Positions 44,278 to 53,259 of a DNA stretch of 64,000 bases are shown here, piece after piece; the stretch's first letter is position 1, and each line of letters starts with the position of its first letter. This stretch comes from CAZMVU01 sp964569295. Lineage in GTDB: Bacteria; Hydrogenedentota; Hydrogenedentia; Hydrogenedentales; JAGMZX01. The DNA lies in contig CAZMVU010000003.1 in NCBI GenBank assembly GCA_964569295.1, positions 17,432 to 81,431 of the forward strand, given 5' to 3'. The position numbers and the translations under genes were made by a program. The notes beneath the pieces are model-generated. The model did not search any database, had not been told where the DNA came from, and saw only the letters and a list, made by a program, of their open reading frames with translations.

Positions 44278-44622
44278 TCAGCCGTGTTTCTTATCGGCGG
44301 TTGCGATAACCGATGGGTGTTCGCTGAAGTGAAGCCGTGATGGTTTGGTTTCCTGGAGAATGAGTGTTGCCCGTGCGAGGAGATGCCCCGCCAGGGGTGA
44401 CGTCACCATGAGGAAGGCGGCTGTGAGCAACACGGGCCCCGCCACCGTAGTCCAGGGAACGACGAATAGAATGGCGAGGAGACTACACACCACGCCCACA
44501 GTGCCGGTCTTCGCGGCCGCATGGATGCGCAGCAGCGTGTCGGGGAAGCGCAACATCCCGATAGCGGCGAGGAATGTGAATGCGCCGGACGTCCATAGCA
44601 GAACAACGGGGATGAGCGTCAT
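44278..44622 (-). CDS. mnhG: Na+/H+ antiporter subunit G
   Basis: 114 aa from the ATG at 44622, overlapping the subunit F gene by 4 bp. Three membrane helices in the typical MnhG/PhaG pattern: LWTSGAFTFLAAIGMLRFPDTLLRIHAAAKTGTVG is the conserved family start. It is the last of the seven-subunit Mrp complex, which exchanges cytoplasmic Na+ (or K+) for external protons. The C-terminal tail is charged and variable. Confidence 0.92.
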   Translation of the reverse strand: MTLIPVVLLWTSGAFTFLAAIGMLRFPDTLLRIHAAAKTGTVGVVCSLLAILFVVPWTTVAGPVLLTAAFLMVTSPLAGHLLARATLILQETKPSRLHFSEHPSVIATADKKHG

Positions 44623-44888
44623 CGGTTGGAATTCTCCTGTAAGGTGTGAAAGAGAAACGCGACGGTGCCGACAATGCCCACAAGCGCCAGAACGAGCGCC
44701 GGCGCGAGAAGGGACACCTGGCCGGTACGCAAGACCTCGAGGGCCAGCACGGCGATGCAACACATGATGATGAATTCGAGGGCGGTCAGACGGTCGACAA
44801 GCCCCGGGCCGCGTGCAAGGCGGATAGACGCCAGCGCGATGGCTGCGGCGTGCAGCAGCAGGACACTGTGAATGGTAAAACTGAGCAT
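44619..44888 (-). CDS. mnhF: Na+/H+ antiporter subunit F
   Basis: 89 aa with three membrane helices. RLARGPGLVDRLTALEF is the conserved MnhF core (RxxxGPxxxDRxxA). Overlaps subunit G by 4 bp; subunit E ends 12 nt upstream. The Shine-Dalgarno is weak (AGAGAAAAG). Confidence 0.92.
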   Translation of the reverse strand: MLSFTIHSVLLLHAAAIALASIRLARGPGLVDRLTALEFIIMCCIAVLALEVLRTGQVSLLAPALVLALVGIVGTVAFLFHTLQENSNR

Positions 44889-44900
44889 GGGTCTTTTCTC

Positions 44901-45395
44901 TTATCGCAGTAGGCCGATGATTCGGTGCTCGAACCCGTGTTTGATGGATTGCTTCAGGCTTTCCGGATTGTAGGAGAACATGCTGTGGACATAAAGCACC
45001 CGCCTGTCATCCGAGAGGCCAAGGCTGATTGTGCCGGGCGTAAGGGTGATCACGTTCGCAAGCAGGCCAATCTCGGCCGGGGTGCGCACGTCCAGTTCGA
45101 GTGCGATAATGCCCGGCCATGTGCGATCTTTCACGGCCACTACGGCCCAGGCAACCTGAAGTGCGCCCAGAATGACTTCCTTCATAAAGTAGATGGTCAG
45201 GGCTGCAGCGGTCAGCGCGCGCTTTCCAGGACGGAGGCGGGTTGATACAGGGGCTCTGGCGACCGACAGGCGATCACTCAACCACAGCACCACCGTGCCT
45301 ATGGCGGCGCCTATCAGGAGCTGGTGCGGCGCGAAGGAACCCATGGTGCCGGCCCAAACAATCATTGCCACCAGAATGTCAAAAACGATCCTCAT
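44901..45395 (-). CDS. mnhE: Na+/H+ antiporter subunit E
   Basis: 164 aa from the ATG at 45395, overlapping subunit D by 4 bp. Two N-terminal helices precede a cytoplasmic part with the MnhE signature LLANVITLTPGTISLGLSDDRRVLYVHSM. Structural subunit of the Mrp complex in the cytoplasmic membrane. Confidence 0.92.
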   Translation of the reverse strand: MRIVFDILVAMIVWAGTMGSFAPHQLLIGAAIGTVVLWLSDRLSVARAPVSTRLRPGKRALTAAALTIYFMKEVILGALQVAWAVVAVKDRTWPGIIALELDVRTPAEIGLLANVITLTPGTISLGLSDDRRVLYVHSMFSYNPESLKQSIKHGFEHRIIGLLR

Positions 45396-46885
45396 GGTAG
45401 GCCTCCGTATACGATGTTGGCATACGCCGTTACATCGATCAGTTGCGCCGCTGCCGCCTGTGCGGTGTTGGCGAATAACTCCGCGCCGAGTCCCATAATC
45501 ACGCTCATCGCCACCAGTCCGCAAGCCGCGGCGCCATAGGTCCACCGCGGCACCATACCGCCGTTGTTCACATATACCACGTTCTCTGGCGCGGGACGCC
45601 AGAAGGCCAGATTCCATATTTTGATCATCGAGAAGAGGGTGAGCAGGCTGGCACCCAGGGCAACGGTCAACATAATGTATGCTTCTGCTTCGAACCCCGC
45701 GCGCACGAGTGCATACTTGCTGATGAAACCCGAGAGTGGAGGAAGCCCCGCCAGCGAAAAGGCCGCTATCAGAAACAATGCGGCCAGCACCGGGTTCGAG
45801 CGCGCGAGCCCGCCCAGGCGGTCGAGATCCGTGGTGCCGCGCACGTGGCCGATGATGCCGGCGATCACGAGGAGCGCCGCTTTGGCCGCGGCCACGTGCA
45901 CCAGGAAAACCAGTGTTGCCGAGAGGGCCGCCTCCGTGAACAGGGCGAAGCCGAAAACCAGGTAGCCAATCTGGCTGATGATGTGGAAGGACAGCAGCCG
46001 CTTGAGCTCATGTTGTGCGATGGCGCCCAAGGCGCCGCTGACCATAGTAATCGCGGCCACCGGCAGCATGAGGTCAGTCACCGCCTCCGCGTATACATGA
46101 AAGGCCGTGTTGAATACGCGGATAAGCGCGTAAACACCGACCTTGGTGAGCAAGGCGGCGAAAAGCACAAGCACCGGCATGGGGGCTGCGTGGTAAGAGG
46201 CCGGCAGCCAGGAATAAACGGGAAACACCGCCGCCTTCACGGAAAAGGCGACCAGCAACAACAACGCCGCACCGCCCGCCGCGACGCCCTGCGCCGCGAA
46301 GATATCGCTCTCGGCCAGCGCCGCCATGTTGAGGGTGCCGGCGGCGCCATAGACGAGACCTACGCCGGAAAGAAACAGCATTGAAGCAACAAGGTTGACG
46401 GTCGCATAGGTGACCGTCGCCTTGCGTTGTTCGGCCTTGCCGTCCGTTACCAGCAACACGAAGGAGGCGATGAGGAGCACCTCGAACCAGACATAGAGGT
46501 TAAACAGATCCCCTGTGAGGAAGGCGCCGTTCACACCCGCCAGTAATACCTGGAAAGGGACTACGAAGTGCGCCGTACCCGATGATACGCGCTCATTCGG
46601 CGCCAAGGTGAGCAACGCTGCCGCGAGTGCCACGCCCGCCGTAAGCGCGACCAGAACCGCGCTGAACAAGTCCGCCACGAAGACAATGCCGAAAGGGGCC
46701 GGCCAGTCCCCGAACGTCACCACGCGCGGACCGTCACGGTGCACCACATGCAAGAGCAGGCCCGCCCCAGGCACAAGCAAGGCCGCCCCGGCCAGGTTCA
46801 GCACACGGCGCACCCCGGGCGCGCGTACCAGCAGCGCCAGGGCCGCCATTGCCAGGGGGAGTATGATAGGAAATGTCGTCAGCAC
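45392..46885 (-). CDS. mnhD: Na+/H+ antiporter subunit D
   Basis: About 497 aa from GTG 46885, chosen because GGGAG sits at proper spacing; the frame opens at 46930 inside the subunit C gene. It is a NuoN/NuoM-like proton-translocating subunit with about 14 helices. The key Glu is in LYVWFEVLLIASF and key Lys residues occur in FSVKAAVFPVYSWLPASYHAAP (KAA..P) and in LLTKVGVYAL. It carries proton or ion flux with subunit A. Confidence 0.93.
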   Translation of the reverse strand: MLTTFPIILPLAMAALALLVRAPGVRRVLNLAGAALLVPGAGLLLHVVHRDGPRVVTFGDWPAPFGIVFVADLFSAVLVALTAGVALAAALLTLAPNERVSSGTAHFVVPFQVLLAGVNGAFLTGDLFNLYVWFEVLLIASFVLLVTDGKAEQRKATVTYATVNLVASMLFLSGVGLVYGAAGTLNMAALAESDIFAAQGVAAGGAALLLLVAFSVKAAVFPVYSWLPASYHAAPMPVLVLFAALLTKVGVYALIRVFNTAFHVYAEAVTDLMLPVAAITMVSGALGAIAQHELKRLLSFHIISQIGYLVFGFALFTEAALSATLVFLVHVAAAKAALLVIAGIIGHVRGTTDLDRLGGLARSNPVLAALFLIAAFSLAGLPPLSGFISKYALVRAGFEAEAYIMLTVALGASLLTLFSMIKIWNLAFWRPAPENVVYVNNGGMVPRWTYGAAACGLVAMSVIMGLGAELFANTAQAAAAQLIDVTAYANIVYGGLP

Positions 46886-46910
46886 GGCAGCAGTCTCCCT
46901 GTGTGCGCCC

Positions 46911-47252
46911 TCAATAGGCTTCCTCGCCAAGCGCGTCGGTATCGTCCTGGTTCGCTTTGGCGCCTGCCTGGCTGTACAGGGCCAGCAAAAACGCGGCGAG
47001 TCCGAAGCTGATCACGATTGCGGTGAGCACGAGTGCCTGTGGCACGGGGTCGGCCATCGCCGATGAGGAGATGCCGGATGCCGCCAGGGGCGCCGCGTCC
47101 CGTTGTGTATCGGCGGCGGTGAAGATGAGGAGATTAGCCCCGTGGCTCACGAGCAACACCCCGAGCACCAACTGGGCGAGACTCCGCCGCAGAAGGAGAT
47201 AGACACCCGCGGCGAAGAGTGCGCCTACAACAATGGACAGACTAAGCGACAT
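46911..47252 (-). CDS. mnhC: Na+/H+ antiporter subunit C
   Basis: 113 aa, a NuoK-like subunit with three helices. SLAQLVLGVLLVSHGANLLIF and DPVPQALVLTAIVISFGLAAFLLAL are diagnostic (the second holds the conserved DPxPQALVLTAIVI). ATG 47252 is preferred over 47258 because GGAGG lies seven nt from it. Overlaps subunit B by 11 bp. Confidence 0.93.
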   Translation of the reverse strand: MSLSLSIVVGALFAAGVYLLLRRSLAQLVLGVLLVSHGANLLIFTAADTQRDAAPLAASGISSSAMADPVPQALVLTAIVISFGLAAFLLALYSQAGAKANQDDTDALGEEAY

Positions 47253-47667
47253 CTTCATCCTCCAGCATGGCCAGGGCCAGCATCGCGCTCATACCCAACA
47301 CCAGAAGGTACACGCCGACATCGAACAGGAGCGGTGTACCCAGGCTGACCGCGCCCAACATTGGCACGGACAGGGTCATCCAGAGTCCAGTGAGAAGGGG
47401 TTTGCCCGCCAGAAAAGCAGTAATCCCGCTGAGCACCGCCAAGGCCAGGCCCGCACCGATGAGTTGTTGGGGCGTTACCCGAAGCAGCGCGCGCGTGCGC
47501 TGGTGACCCATTACCACCGCATGCAGCACAAAGCCGCAACCTGCCACCAGCCCGCCCACAAAGCCACCGCCGGGGGCATTGTGTCCGCGCAGTAGCAGTG
47601 CAATAGAAAATACAATCATCAACGGCCCCAGTGTCGGAGCCCAGGCATAAAGGATTCGCGACGTCAC
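47242..47667 (-). CDS. mnhB: Na+/H+ antiporter subunit B
   Basis: 141 aa, starting at GTG within the stop of subunit A (GTGA), with AAAGGAA upstream. MnhB signature RGHNAPGGGFVGGLVAG near residue 27 and four helices. It is a separate subunit even though the A subunit already has the DUF4040/MbhE-like extension. Confidence 0.93.
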   Translation of the reverse strand: MTSRILYAWAPTLGPLMIVFSIALLLRGHNAPGGGFVGGLVAGCGFVLHAVVMGHQRTRALLRVTPQQLIGAGLALAVLSGITAFLAGKPLLTGLWMTLSVPMLGAVSLGTPLLFDVGVYLLVLGMSAMLALAMLEDEDVA

Positions 47668-50078
47668 GGGGTTGTTCCTTTCTTGTTATGCCCGTGCAAC
47701 ACAGGGCTGGCGAAAGTAGCGCCGTGCGGGGAAGGGGGGGCGGCGTTCGCGGACGCGCGTGGATCTGCCTCCCGCACCTTCTTGTGCTTCCGGGTTTTCA
47801 GTAGTGCCAGCACACCCACCGCTGCCACGGCGAGTACGGTAATTTCGCCCAGTGTATCCAGTGCACGGAAATCTACCAGGATGACGTTGACGATGTTGCG
47901 GCCATGTCCACCTGACACGCTGTTCCCGGTATAGAAATCGCGCATGGGCGCCGGGTGGCCGGGCAGTGTGGCGCAATAGGTGAGTGCCGCCATGACTGTG
48001 CCGGCCCCGATCGCCACGGCACCATCGCGCAGGCGTGTGGTCATGGACGATCTCGGAAACGGCCTCGGCATGCGTGCCACCGCCAGGACGAAGAAGAGGA
48101 CCAGGAGCGATTCGACGATAAACTGGGTCATGGCGATATCCGGCGCACTCAGCAGTCCGTAGAGCAGGGCGGTTCCGTAGCCGACGCCGCCGAGGCATGC
48201 GGCCGCGCTCAATGGTGTGCGCACGCGCGTGGCGGCCAAGGCCGCCATGACAACCGTGGCACAAAGCAATGCCTCGTGCAGTTGCACATCCCAGTCCACA
48301 AGCGAAAAGTCAACTACGCCGCGTCTGATTAGCATCCAGCCCGGGAGGAGCAGCGTACACGCGAAAACCGCCAGGAGGTAGTAGCGCAACAGACCATGCT
48401 GCAACAGCCGCGTTTGTCCGCGGGCAACAACGAAAAGCCCCGTGATGCTGTGTTCATAGGCCACGGCCGGTCCCCACGCGCGCAGGGGCTTGACATGCGC
48501 CGCCATACGCCGAAGCCATCTGCGTATGAGGAAGGCCAACAGGCCGAGGGTGACGGTCACCAGGCTGAGCAGCAACGCCACGTTCCACCCATGCCAGAGC
48601 TTGAGTTTGGTTTCCAAGGGTGCGTTGAGAATGGAGAACCCCGAATCTGCGAGCAATCGTTTTCCCAGCACTTCGGGAAACAAGCCTGCGTAAAGCCCGA
48701 GGGCCCCCAGTATCAGCGGCCCCGCCCAGAGCCCCGGCGGTACGCCATGGAACTCGCCCATCTTCAACGAAGGCGCGGGGCGTCCCCAGAATGGGCGCCA
48801 GGCAACCAGTATCGCGACAAAGACATTGGCCATATTGGCGAAGATCGCCACCGCCACGACCACGTTGCGCGCTACCGGCGCATACAAGGCCGCCTCGTAC
48901 ACCGCCTCTTTTCCAATGAATCCGAACAAAGGCGGCAACCCGGCCATAGACAGGCCGCTCACGGCCGCCGCGGCCATGAGGGTGGGCGCCTTCCGCCACA
49001 GGCCGCCAAGGTGTTCGCTATCCTTTTCGTGTGCAGCGTGTTGCACTGCGCCCGCTACCATGAACAGGGCGGCTTTGTACAAGGCGTGAACGAATAAGAA
49101 TACCATCGCCGCCTTGACGGCCACGGGCGTGCCGAGGCCCAGGCACAGCATAAGCGTACCCAGGGCGACCACCGTGGTATAGGCGAGCAAAGGTTTCAGC
49201 TTGGTTTGTTGCAGGGCCAGCCAGGCACTTATCACCATGGTGAGGCCGCCGCCGCCCACGAGCACGCCGAACCAAAGATCGCCGCCGCCAAGAACCGGCG
49301 TCAACCGTGCGACCAAGTAAATGCCTGCCTTCACCATCGTGGCGCTGTGCAGAAAGGCACTCGCTGGCGTGGGTGCTTCCATGGCGCTGGCCAGCCAGAA
49401 GTGAAAGGGAAATTGCGCCGACTTCGTGAACGCGGCCAGCAGCATAAGCAGTACGATGGCCGTGTAGTGTGGGTGATCGGTTATGGTGCCTGATGAAAGC
49501 AGTTCCCGCACGCTGTAGGTGCCCGCTGCTTCACCTAACAGCACGGCCCCCGCCAGCAGCGCCAGTCCGCCCACGCCTGTGACCAGCAGTGCCTGCCGTG
49601 CCGCATTGCGGGCCGCCTCGCGCTCCTTGTCGAAACCGATCAGCAAGTAGGATGTAATGCTGGTGGCTTCCCAAAAGACAAAGAGAAGTACCAGGTTGTC
49701 TGCGAAGACCAGACCGAGCATCGAGCCCATGAACGCAAACAGGTAGGCCAAGAACCGTCCCCGCGCCGGCCCTTCCATATAAGCGCCGGTATACACCACG
49801 ACCAGCGCGCCAATCCCGCTAACCAGCAGGCCAAAGGCAAGGCTCAGGCCGTCCACGTAGAAGGTGACCGAAAGGTCCAGGCTGGGCGCCCATGCGAAGC
49901 CGGTCATGCGGGGGCCCGTGTGCGGGAGCAGACGCAGCAGAGAAACACAGTAAGCGAAGAAAACGGCGGGCGCCAATGCACCCACCCAGCCGATGGTTCT
50001 TCCAAGTACACGGTTTAGCAAGGGACAAAGAACTGCAACCAAAAAAAATATAAAGAGGAGACCTGTGAACAACGTCAT
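47664..50078 (-). CDS. mnhA: Na+/H+ antiporter subunit A
   Basis: 804 aa, the large NuoL-like subunit and first gene of the operon. The proton-channel half has FVFWEATSITSYLLIGF (key Glu), SAQFPFHFWLASAMEAPTPASAFLHSATMVKAG (key Lys and His lines) and LYKAALFMVAGAVQHA. The C-terminal half contains the DUF4040/MbhD-like part (GYGTALLYGLLSAPDIAMTQFIVESLLVLFFVL) and an MbhE-like end (NVILVDFRALDTLGEITVLAVA). Together with B-G it forms the complete Mrp antiporter used for pH, Na+ and bile or osmotic homeostasis. Confidence 0.94.
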   Translation of the reverse strand: MTLFTGLLFIFFLVAVLCPLLNRVLGRTIGWVGALAPAVFFAYCVSLLRLLPHTGPRMTGFAWAPSLDLSVTFYVDGLSLAFGLLVSGIGALVVVYTGAYMEGPARGRFLAYLFAFMGSMLGLVFADNLVLLFVFWEATSITSYLLIGFDKEREAARNAARQALLVTGVGGLALLAGAVLLGEAAGTYSVRELLSSGTITDHPHYTAIVLLMLLAAFTKSAQFPFHFWLASAMEAPTPASAFLHSATMVKAGIYLVARLTPVLGGGDLWFGVLVGGGGLTMVISAWLALQQTKLKPLLAYTTVVALGTLMLCLGLGTPVAVKAAMVFLFVHALYKAALFMVAGAVQHAAHEKDSEHLGGLWRKAPTLMAAAAVSGLSMAGLPPLFGFIGKEAVYEAALYAPVARNVVVAVAIFANMANVFVAILVAWRPFWGRPAPSLKMGEFHGVPPGLWAGPLILGALGLYAGLFPEVLGKRLLADSGFSILNAPLETKLKLWHGWNVALLLSLVTVTLGLLAFLIRRWLRRMAAHVKPLRAWGPAVAYEHSITGLFVVARGQTRLLQHGLLRYYLLAVFACTLLLPGWMLIRRGVVDFSLVDWDVQLHEALLCATVVMAALAATRVRTPLSAAACLGGVGYGTALLYGLLSAPDIAMTQFIVESLLVLFFVLAVARMPRPFPRSSMTTRLRDGAVAIGAGTVMAALTYCATLPGHPAPMRDFYTGNSVSGGHGRNIVNVILVDFRALDTLGEITVLAVAAVGVLALLKTRKHKKVREADPRASANAAPPSPHGATFASPVLHGHNKKGTTP

Positions 50079-50171
50079 GGGCGGGTTTCCCGGCTGGTGT
50101 CCGATACTTCAGAGTTCGGGCGCGTCGGGCGCTGGCCTTAACAACATACGGATTACGACAATCTATTCCAA
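50079..50171 (-). promoter_or_regulatory. Leader and probable promoter of the Mrp operon
   Basis: On the minus strand TTGGAA (50171-50166), a 17-nt spacer, and TATGTT (50148-50143) form a moderate promoter (4/6 and 4/6) about 65-70 nt before the subunit A start. The remaining bases to the GH20 gene end at 50298 hold no gene. Confidence 0.35.
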
Positions 50172-50297
50172 TACAAGAATTCGCGCGTTGACGGCCGCTC
50201 GGGCGTTACCACCCTAAGGCATAAGGCATCGCAGCAACACACTATGTTAACTCCTTGCACAATTTTACGCTGAATCCGCAATGACCTTTGGGAAGGC

Positions 50298-52181
50298 TTA
50301 CCCGAGCCCCCGCATACCCCGGCGGAATTTGCGCCGCGCGATCTCGAATTCTGACTTGCGGTTACGCGCCATCCAGAGTCCCTCGAAGCGTTTCAGGAGC
50401 GCTTCCATATCTTTGCGCAGTTTCTTGCGTGAAGGGGCGGTGTTGCGCCCGCCTTCGCCCAACGTGGCGAGTTTGCGTGCGGCGAGGACCATGGCATCCA
50501 CGGCAAAGGCCCAGTAGGGCAAGACGCCAAGCGGGTCGGCGGCACGCTTGGCCGATTGCTTGAGTACGGCACAGGCCGGCTCGAGGGTGTCGAGCATGTC
50601 CTTCGCCAGGGGAGCATCGAGCTTAACGTGCCGGGAGACGATCTTGCCCAGTTCACTCACCGAGGCATCCGCCGCGTAGCCCTTGAACAGTTTGTCCGCC
50701 GCGGGCGCGAAGAGCAGGTGCGCCCAGATGCTCTGGTAGTAGCCCTCGAGGTGCAGGTGGGCCACGTCGCCCAGGTCGACCAGTGCGTCCACCAATGCGC
50801 CCGGTTTGTCGACGCCAAGGAAGAGCCGGCAGAAGCGCTCCGCAAAACTGCCCACGTCCGCGCATGAATTCCATGCCTGCTCCGCGCCGAAAAGAAAGCC
50901 GAACCACGACAGTTCGGTGAAGTTGTAGTGGCCGCCATCGCCCCAGTCGGTGGTGAGCAGACCTTCCGCGCCTCGTTGCTTGCCTGCTTTCGCATAGCCG
51001 GCGATATTCGCCATGGACTCATGGAGCCGCGGGAACAGGCTCACCCACGCCGAGGTGCCGGGGCATGCGTAGGTGGTAAGGCCGTGATCGGTGAAGGTGC
51101 TGATACCCGCGAAGTCATGGTCCGCGTCGTAGCCCCAGTCCAGCACGATCAGGTCTTCCGGCAGTTCCTCGAGCAATTCGGGATAGGGGCGGACCATATC
51201 GCTCCAGAACATGGGCCGCTTGCCGAGCTTGCGCGCCATCTCCGCCACCTTCAGGACATGCTCGAGGTACAACTCCTCCCGGCTCATCATGGTGCGCATC
51301 ATGTAGCTCTGTCCGAGGCCGAGATCCCAAGTTTCATCGCAGCAGATGTTGCAGTAAGGGCCGGCAACAAGCGGGAGCACCTCGGACAGGAGCGAATAGA
51401 CAAAGGCGTAGGTGTCAGGGTTGGCGGGGGAGAGGGTCCAGCCGCGGCGCTTGTAGGCATCGGGCAGGTCTTCGGCCTCGGGCGCGGCATAACGTCCCAC
51501 ACCCCAGTCTTCCGCCAGGTCGCGGTATTGCGGCAGCGTGAGGATATTGGCCATGTGGCCGAAGGTGGCCAGCGCCGGCACGAGCGTCACGCCGCACTCC
51601 GCCCAGGCGGCATCCAGCGCGAGCAGGTCGTCCGCTGTCAGTGGGTCAGCCTTCTTGCCGATGTCCGGGTGACCGCGATAGCGGAAGGTGTGCTCGATGT
51701 ACAGGTGCACCTGGTTCATCTTGTAGGCGCCGAGGGTCTGGCCCAGTTGTGCGAGCGCCTCGGTGGTCGGCACCCGCCCGCGCGATACATCGCAGGTGAT
51801 GCCCCGCACCGCGAAGTCCGGCCAGTCCCGGATGCGGACGAGGGGCAGTTTGCCCGGCTTCGACTGGGCCAGAATCTGTGCGAGGGTGCTCACGGCGTGG
51901 CGTGCGCCCGCAGGACCGTCCGCCTCGATGACCATGCTGTTCTGCCGCACGGAAAGGGTGTAGCCCTCGGGCTTCAGCTTGCGGTGGTAGGCGAAGGTGA
52001 TCGTGTTGTGCACACCGTCCACGTTGCCATGGATGGTGTAACCGGGAAACAGTTCCACGAGCGCCTGTGCCGCCGGCAGCCATTCCGCCGCCGGAATGCC
52101 CACCGTGCCCTGCTTGGGCGCCTCGAAGGTCCCGTCCCGCCATTTCACGAACTTTGGTTGCGGTATCAATGTCGGCGCCAT
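50298..52181 (-). CDS. Glycoside hydrolase family 20 beta-N-acetylhexosaminidase-like
   Basis: About 627 aa from the ATG at 52181 (AGGAACG upstream). The N-terminal GH20b-like alpha/beta domain (TITFAYHRKLKPEGYTLSV; GARHAVSTLAQIL) precedes the barrel, which starts RDWPDFAVRGITCDVSRGRVPT. The substrate-assisted catalytic Asp-Glu pair is in YCNICCDETWDLGLG near residue 282. No signal peptide is apparent, so it may act in the cytoplasm on imported GlcNAc- or GalNAc-containing oligosaccharides. The C-terminal about 170 residues are helical and unlike classical family members. Confidence 0.85.
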   Translation of the reverse strand: MAPTLIPQPKFVKWRDGTFEAPKQGTVGIPAAEWLPAAQALVELFPGYTIHGNVDGVHNTITFAYHRKLKPEGYTLSVRQNSMVIEADGPAGARHAVSTLAQILAQSKPGKLPLVRIRDWPDFAVRGITCDVSRGRVPTTEALAQLGQTLGAYKMNQVHLYIEHTFRYRGHPDIGKKADPLTADDLLALDAAWAECGVTLVPALATFGHMANILTLPQYRDLAEDWGVGRYAAPEAEDLPDAYKRRGWTLSPANPDTYAFVYSLLSEVLPLVAGPYCNICCDETWDLGLGQSYMMRTMMSREELYLEHVLKVAEMARKLGKRPMFWSDMVRPYPELLEELPEDLIVLDWGYDADHDFAGISTFTDHGLTTYACPGTSAWVSLFPRLHESMANIAGYAKAGKQRGAEGLLTTDWGDGGHYNFTELSWFGFLFGAEQAWNSCADVGSFAERFCRLFLGVDKPGALVDALVDLGDVAHLHLEGYYQSIWAHLLFAPAADKLFKGYAADASVSELGKIVSRHVKLDAPLAKDMLDTLEPACAVLKQSAKRAADPLGVLPYWAFAVDAMVLAARKLATLGEGGRNTAPSRKKLRKDMEALLKRFEGLWMARNRKSEFEIARRKFRRGMRGLG

Positions 52182-52548
52182 CGTTCCTGCTCCCGCCGCC
52201 CCACGCGGCCTTGTCACTATGTTTACTTCATTTGCGGGGCGCACGTCCAATTATTCCCTTGTTGTGGCGTGGTCGCGTGCTTGTTGTGGCCGGCCTCCTG
52301 ACCGCGCCACTCTTCAGACCGTAGGTCTCCAATTCCTAAAGGCAATATGGGAGGTCTTCGGTCGTGCATGGTGGCGCGGTCTGGAGATGGCCTTCGGCCT
52401 AGAAGGCACGGCCATCACAAGGTGTATCTGGAACGAGCGGTGACCTCCGTGAAATAATAGCTGCGAAATGGCGCATTTGCATGACCTGCGAACCCATTCA
52501 ACCCGTTTGACGATTCAGGAAACGGATGTTGAGACAGGAGTGAGCCGG
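52182..52548. other. 367-nt divergent region with a large inverted repeat
   Basis: Between the GH20 and DUF4160 starts. It holds a 16-bp imperfect inverted repeat and the palindromic ATGGCC...GGCCAT region just after it, and an AGGAG for the DUF4160 gene. No gene is seen. Confidence 0.5.
52295..52386. repeat. Imperfect 16-bp inverted repeat element
   Basis: CTCCTGACCGCGCCAC (52295-52310) is repeated in inverted orientation at 52371-52386 with one mismatch. The 60 nt between contain GACCGTAGGTC and GGAGGTC.. motifs. It resembles a small mobile or REP/MITE-like element or a strong RNA hairpin. Confidence 0.6.
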
Positions 52549-52821
52549 ATGCCAACGATATCGATGTTCTACGGCATTCTGGTCCGGATGTTCTTTCACG
52601 ACACGGACAAGCATCAATTGCCGCACATTCACGCGGATTATCAGGGGGAGGTTGCGGTGTATTCGATTCCTGACGGCGCTGTGCTGGCCGGCAGCCTGCC
52701 GCCAAAGAAGCACAAGCTGGTTGTCGCCTGGATTGAAATACATCAGGAAGACCTGATGGCGGATTGGGAGCTGGCTGTGAATGGCCAGAATCCATTGCCC
52801 ATTCGAGGGTTGGATCAATGA
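52549..52821 (+). CDS. DUF4160 domain protein
   Basis: 90 aa from the ATG at 52549 (AGGAG nine nt upstream). The family start MPTISMFYGILVRMFF is followed by the conserved HxPHIHADYQG segment (LPHIHADYQGEVAVYSIPDG). DUF4160 proteins commonly sit next to DUF2442 proteins, as here, and the pair is suspected of being a toxin-antitoxin-like module, without proof. Its stop overlaps the next start (ATGA). Confidence 0.85.
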   Translation: MPTISMFYGILVRMFFHDTDKHQLPHIHADYQGEVAVYSIPDGAVLAGSLPPKKHKLVVAWIEIHQEDLMADWELAVNGQNPLPIRGLDQ

Positions 52822-53081
52822 GGATTGAAGAGATCACGCCGCGAGAAGATGGCACCTTGCATGTGGTCGCGGAAGACGGACGTTCCGGTGTTTTTGATAT
52901 TGGCCCCTATTTGAAATCGCCCGCCTTTCTTCCCCTGAAAGACTGGGCTGAGTTCTCTCAGGTTCGCAACGGGGGCTACTTTGTCGAATGGCGCTGTGGG
53001 GCCGATCTGTCCGCCGACACCATCGAGGCGTGCTGGCAAGAGAACGTCCCTTCAGACGCCCAACAACTTCCTAAGTCCTGA
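52818..53081 (+). CDS. DUF2442 domain protein
   Basis: 87 aa, translationally coupled to the DUF4160 gene through ATGA. GRSGVFDIGPYLKSPAFLPLKDWAEFSQVRNGGYFVEWRCGADLSADTIEA is the whole family core (FDIxPYL...F..L.D...F..v......v.W..G.DLs.d.i). It is a small protein of unknown mode; the partner gene suggests a two-protein module. Confidence 0.85.
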   Translation: MRIEEITPREDGTLHVVAEDGRSGVFDIGPYLKSPAFLPLKDWAEFSQVRNGGYFVEWRCGADLSADTIEACWQENVPSDAQQLPKS

Positions 53082-53259
53082 AGGGCGTGGGTGGCGATGG
53101 GAACACTTCCCATAGCTTCACTGGGCTGTCTGTTGTGGCCGCTGGTGTAAGGGTGCGTGAAGCGAACCCGCCGGTTATGCCGCCACGCCTTGATTCCCGC
53201 GTGCCCCATCCGTAGACTGCGGCGCGCATTACCACCTTGAACCTATCCGGGAGTATTTC

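Noticed and set aside
50298..50330. GH20 gene as part of the Mrp operon
   Set aside because: Although both are on the minus strand, GH20 lies upstream with a 219-nt gap containing a probable Mrp promoter.
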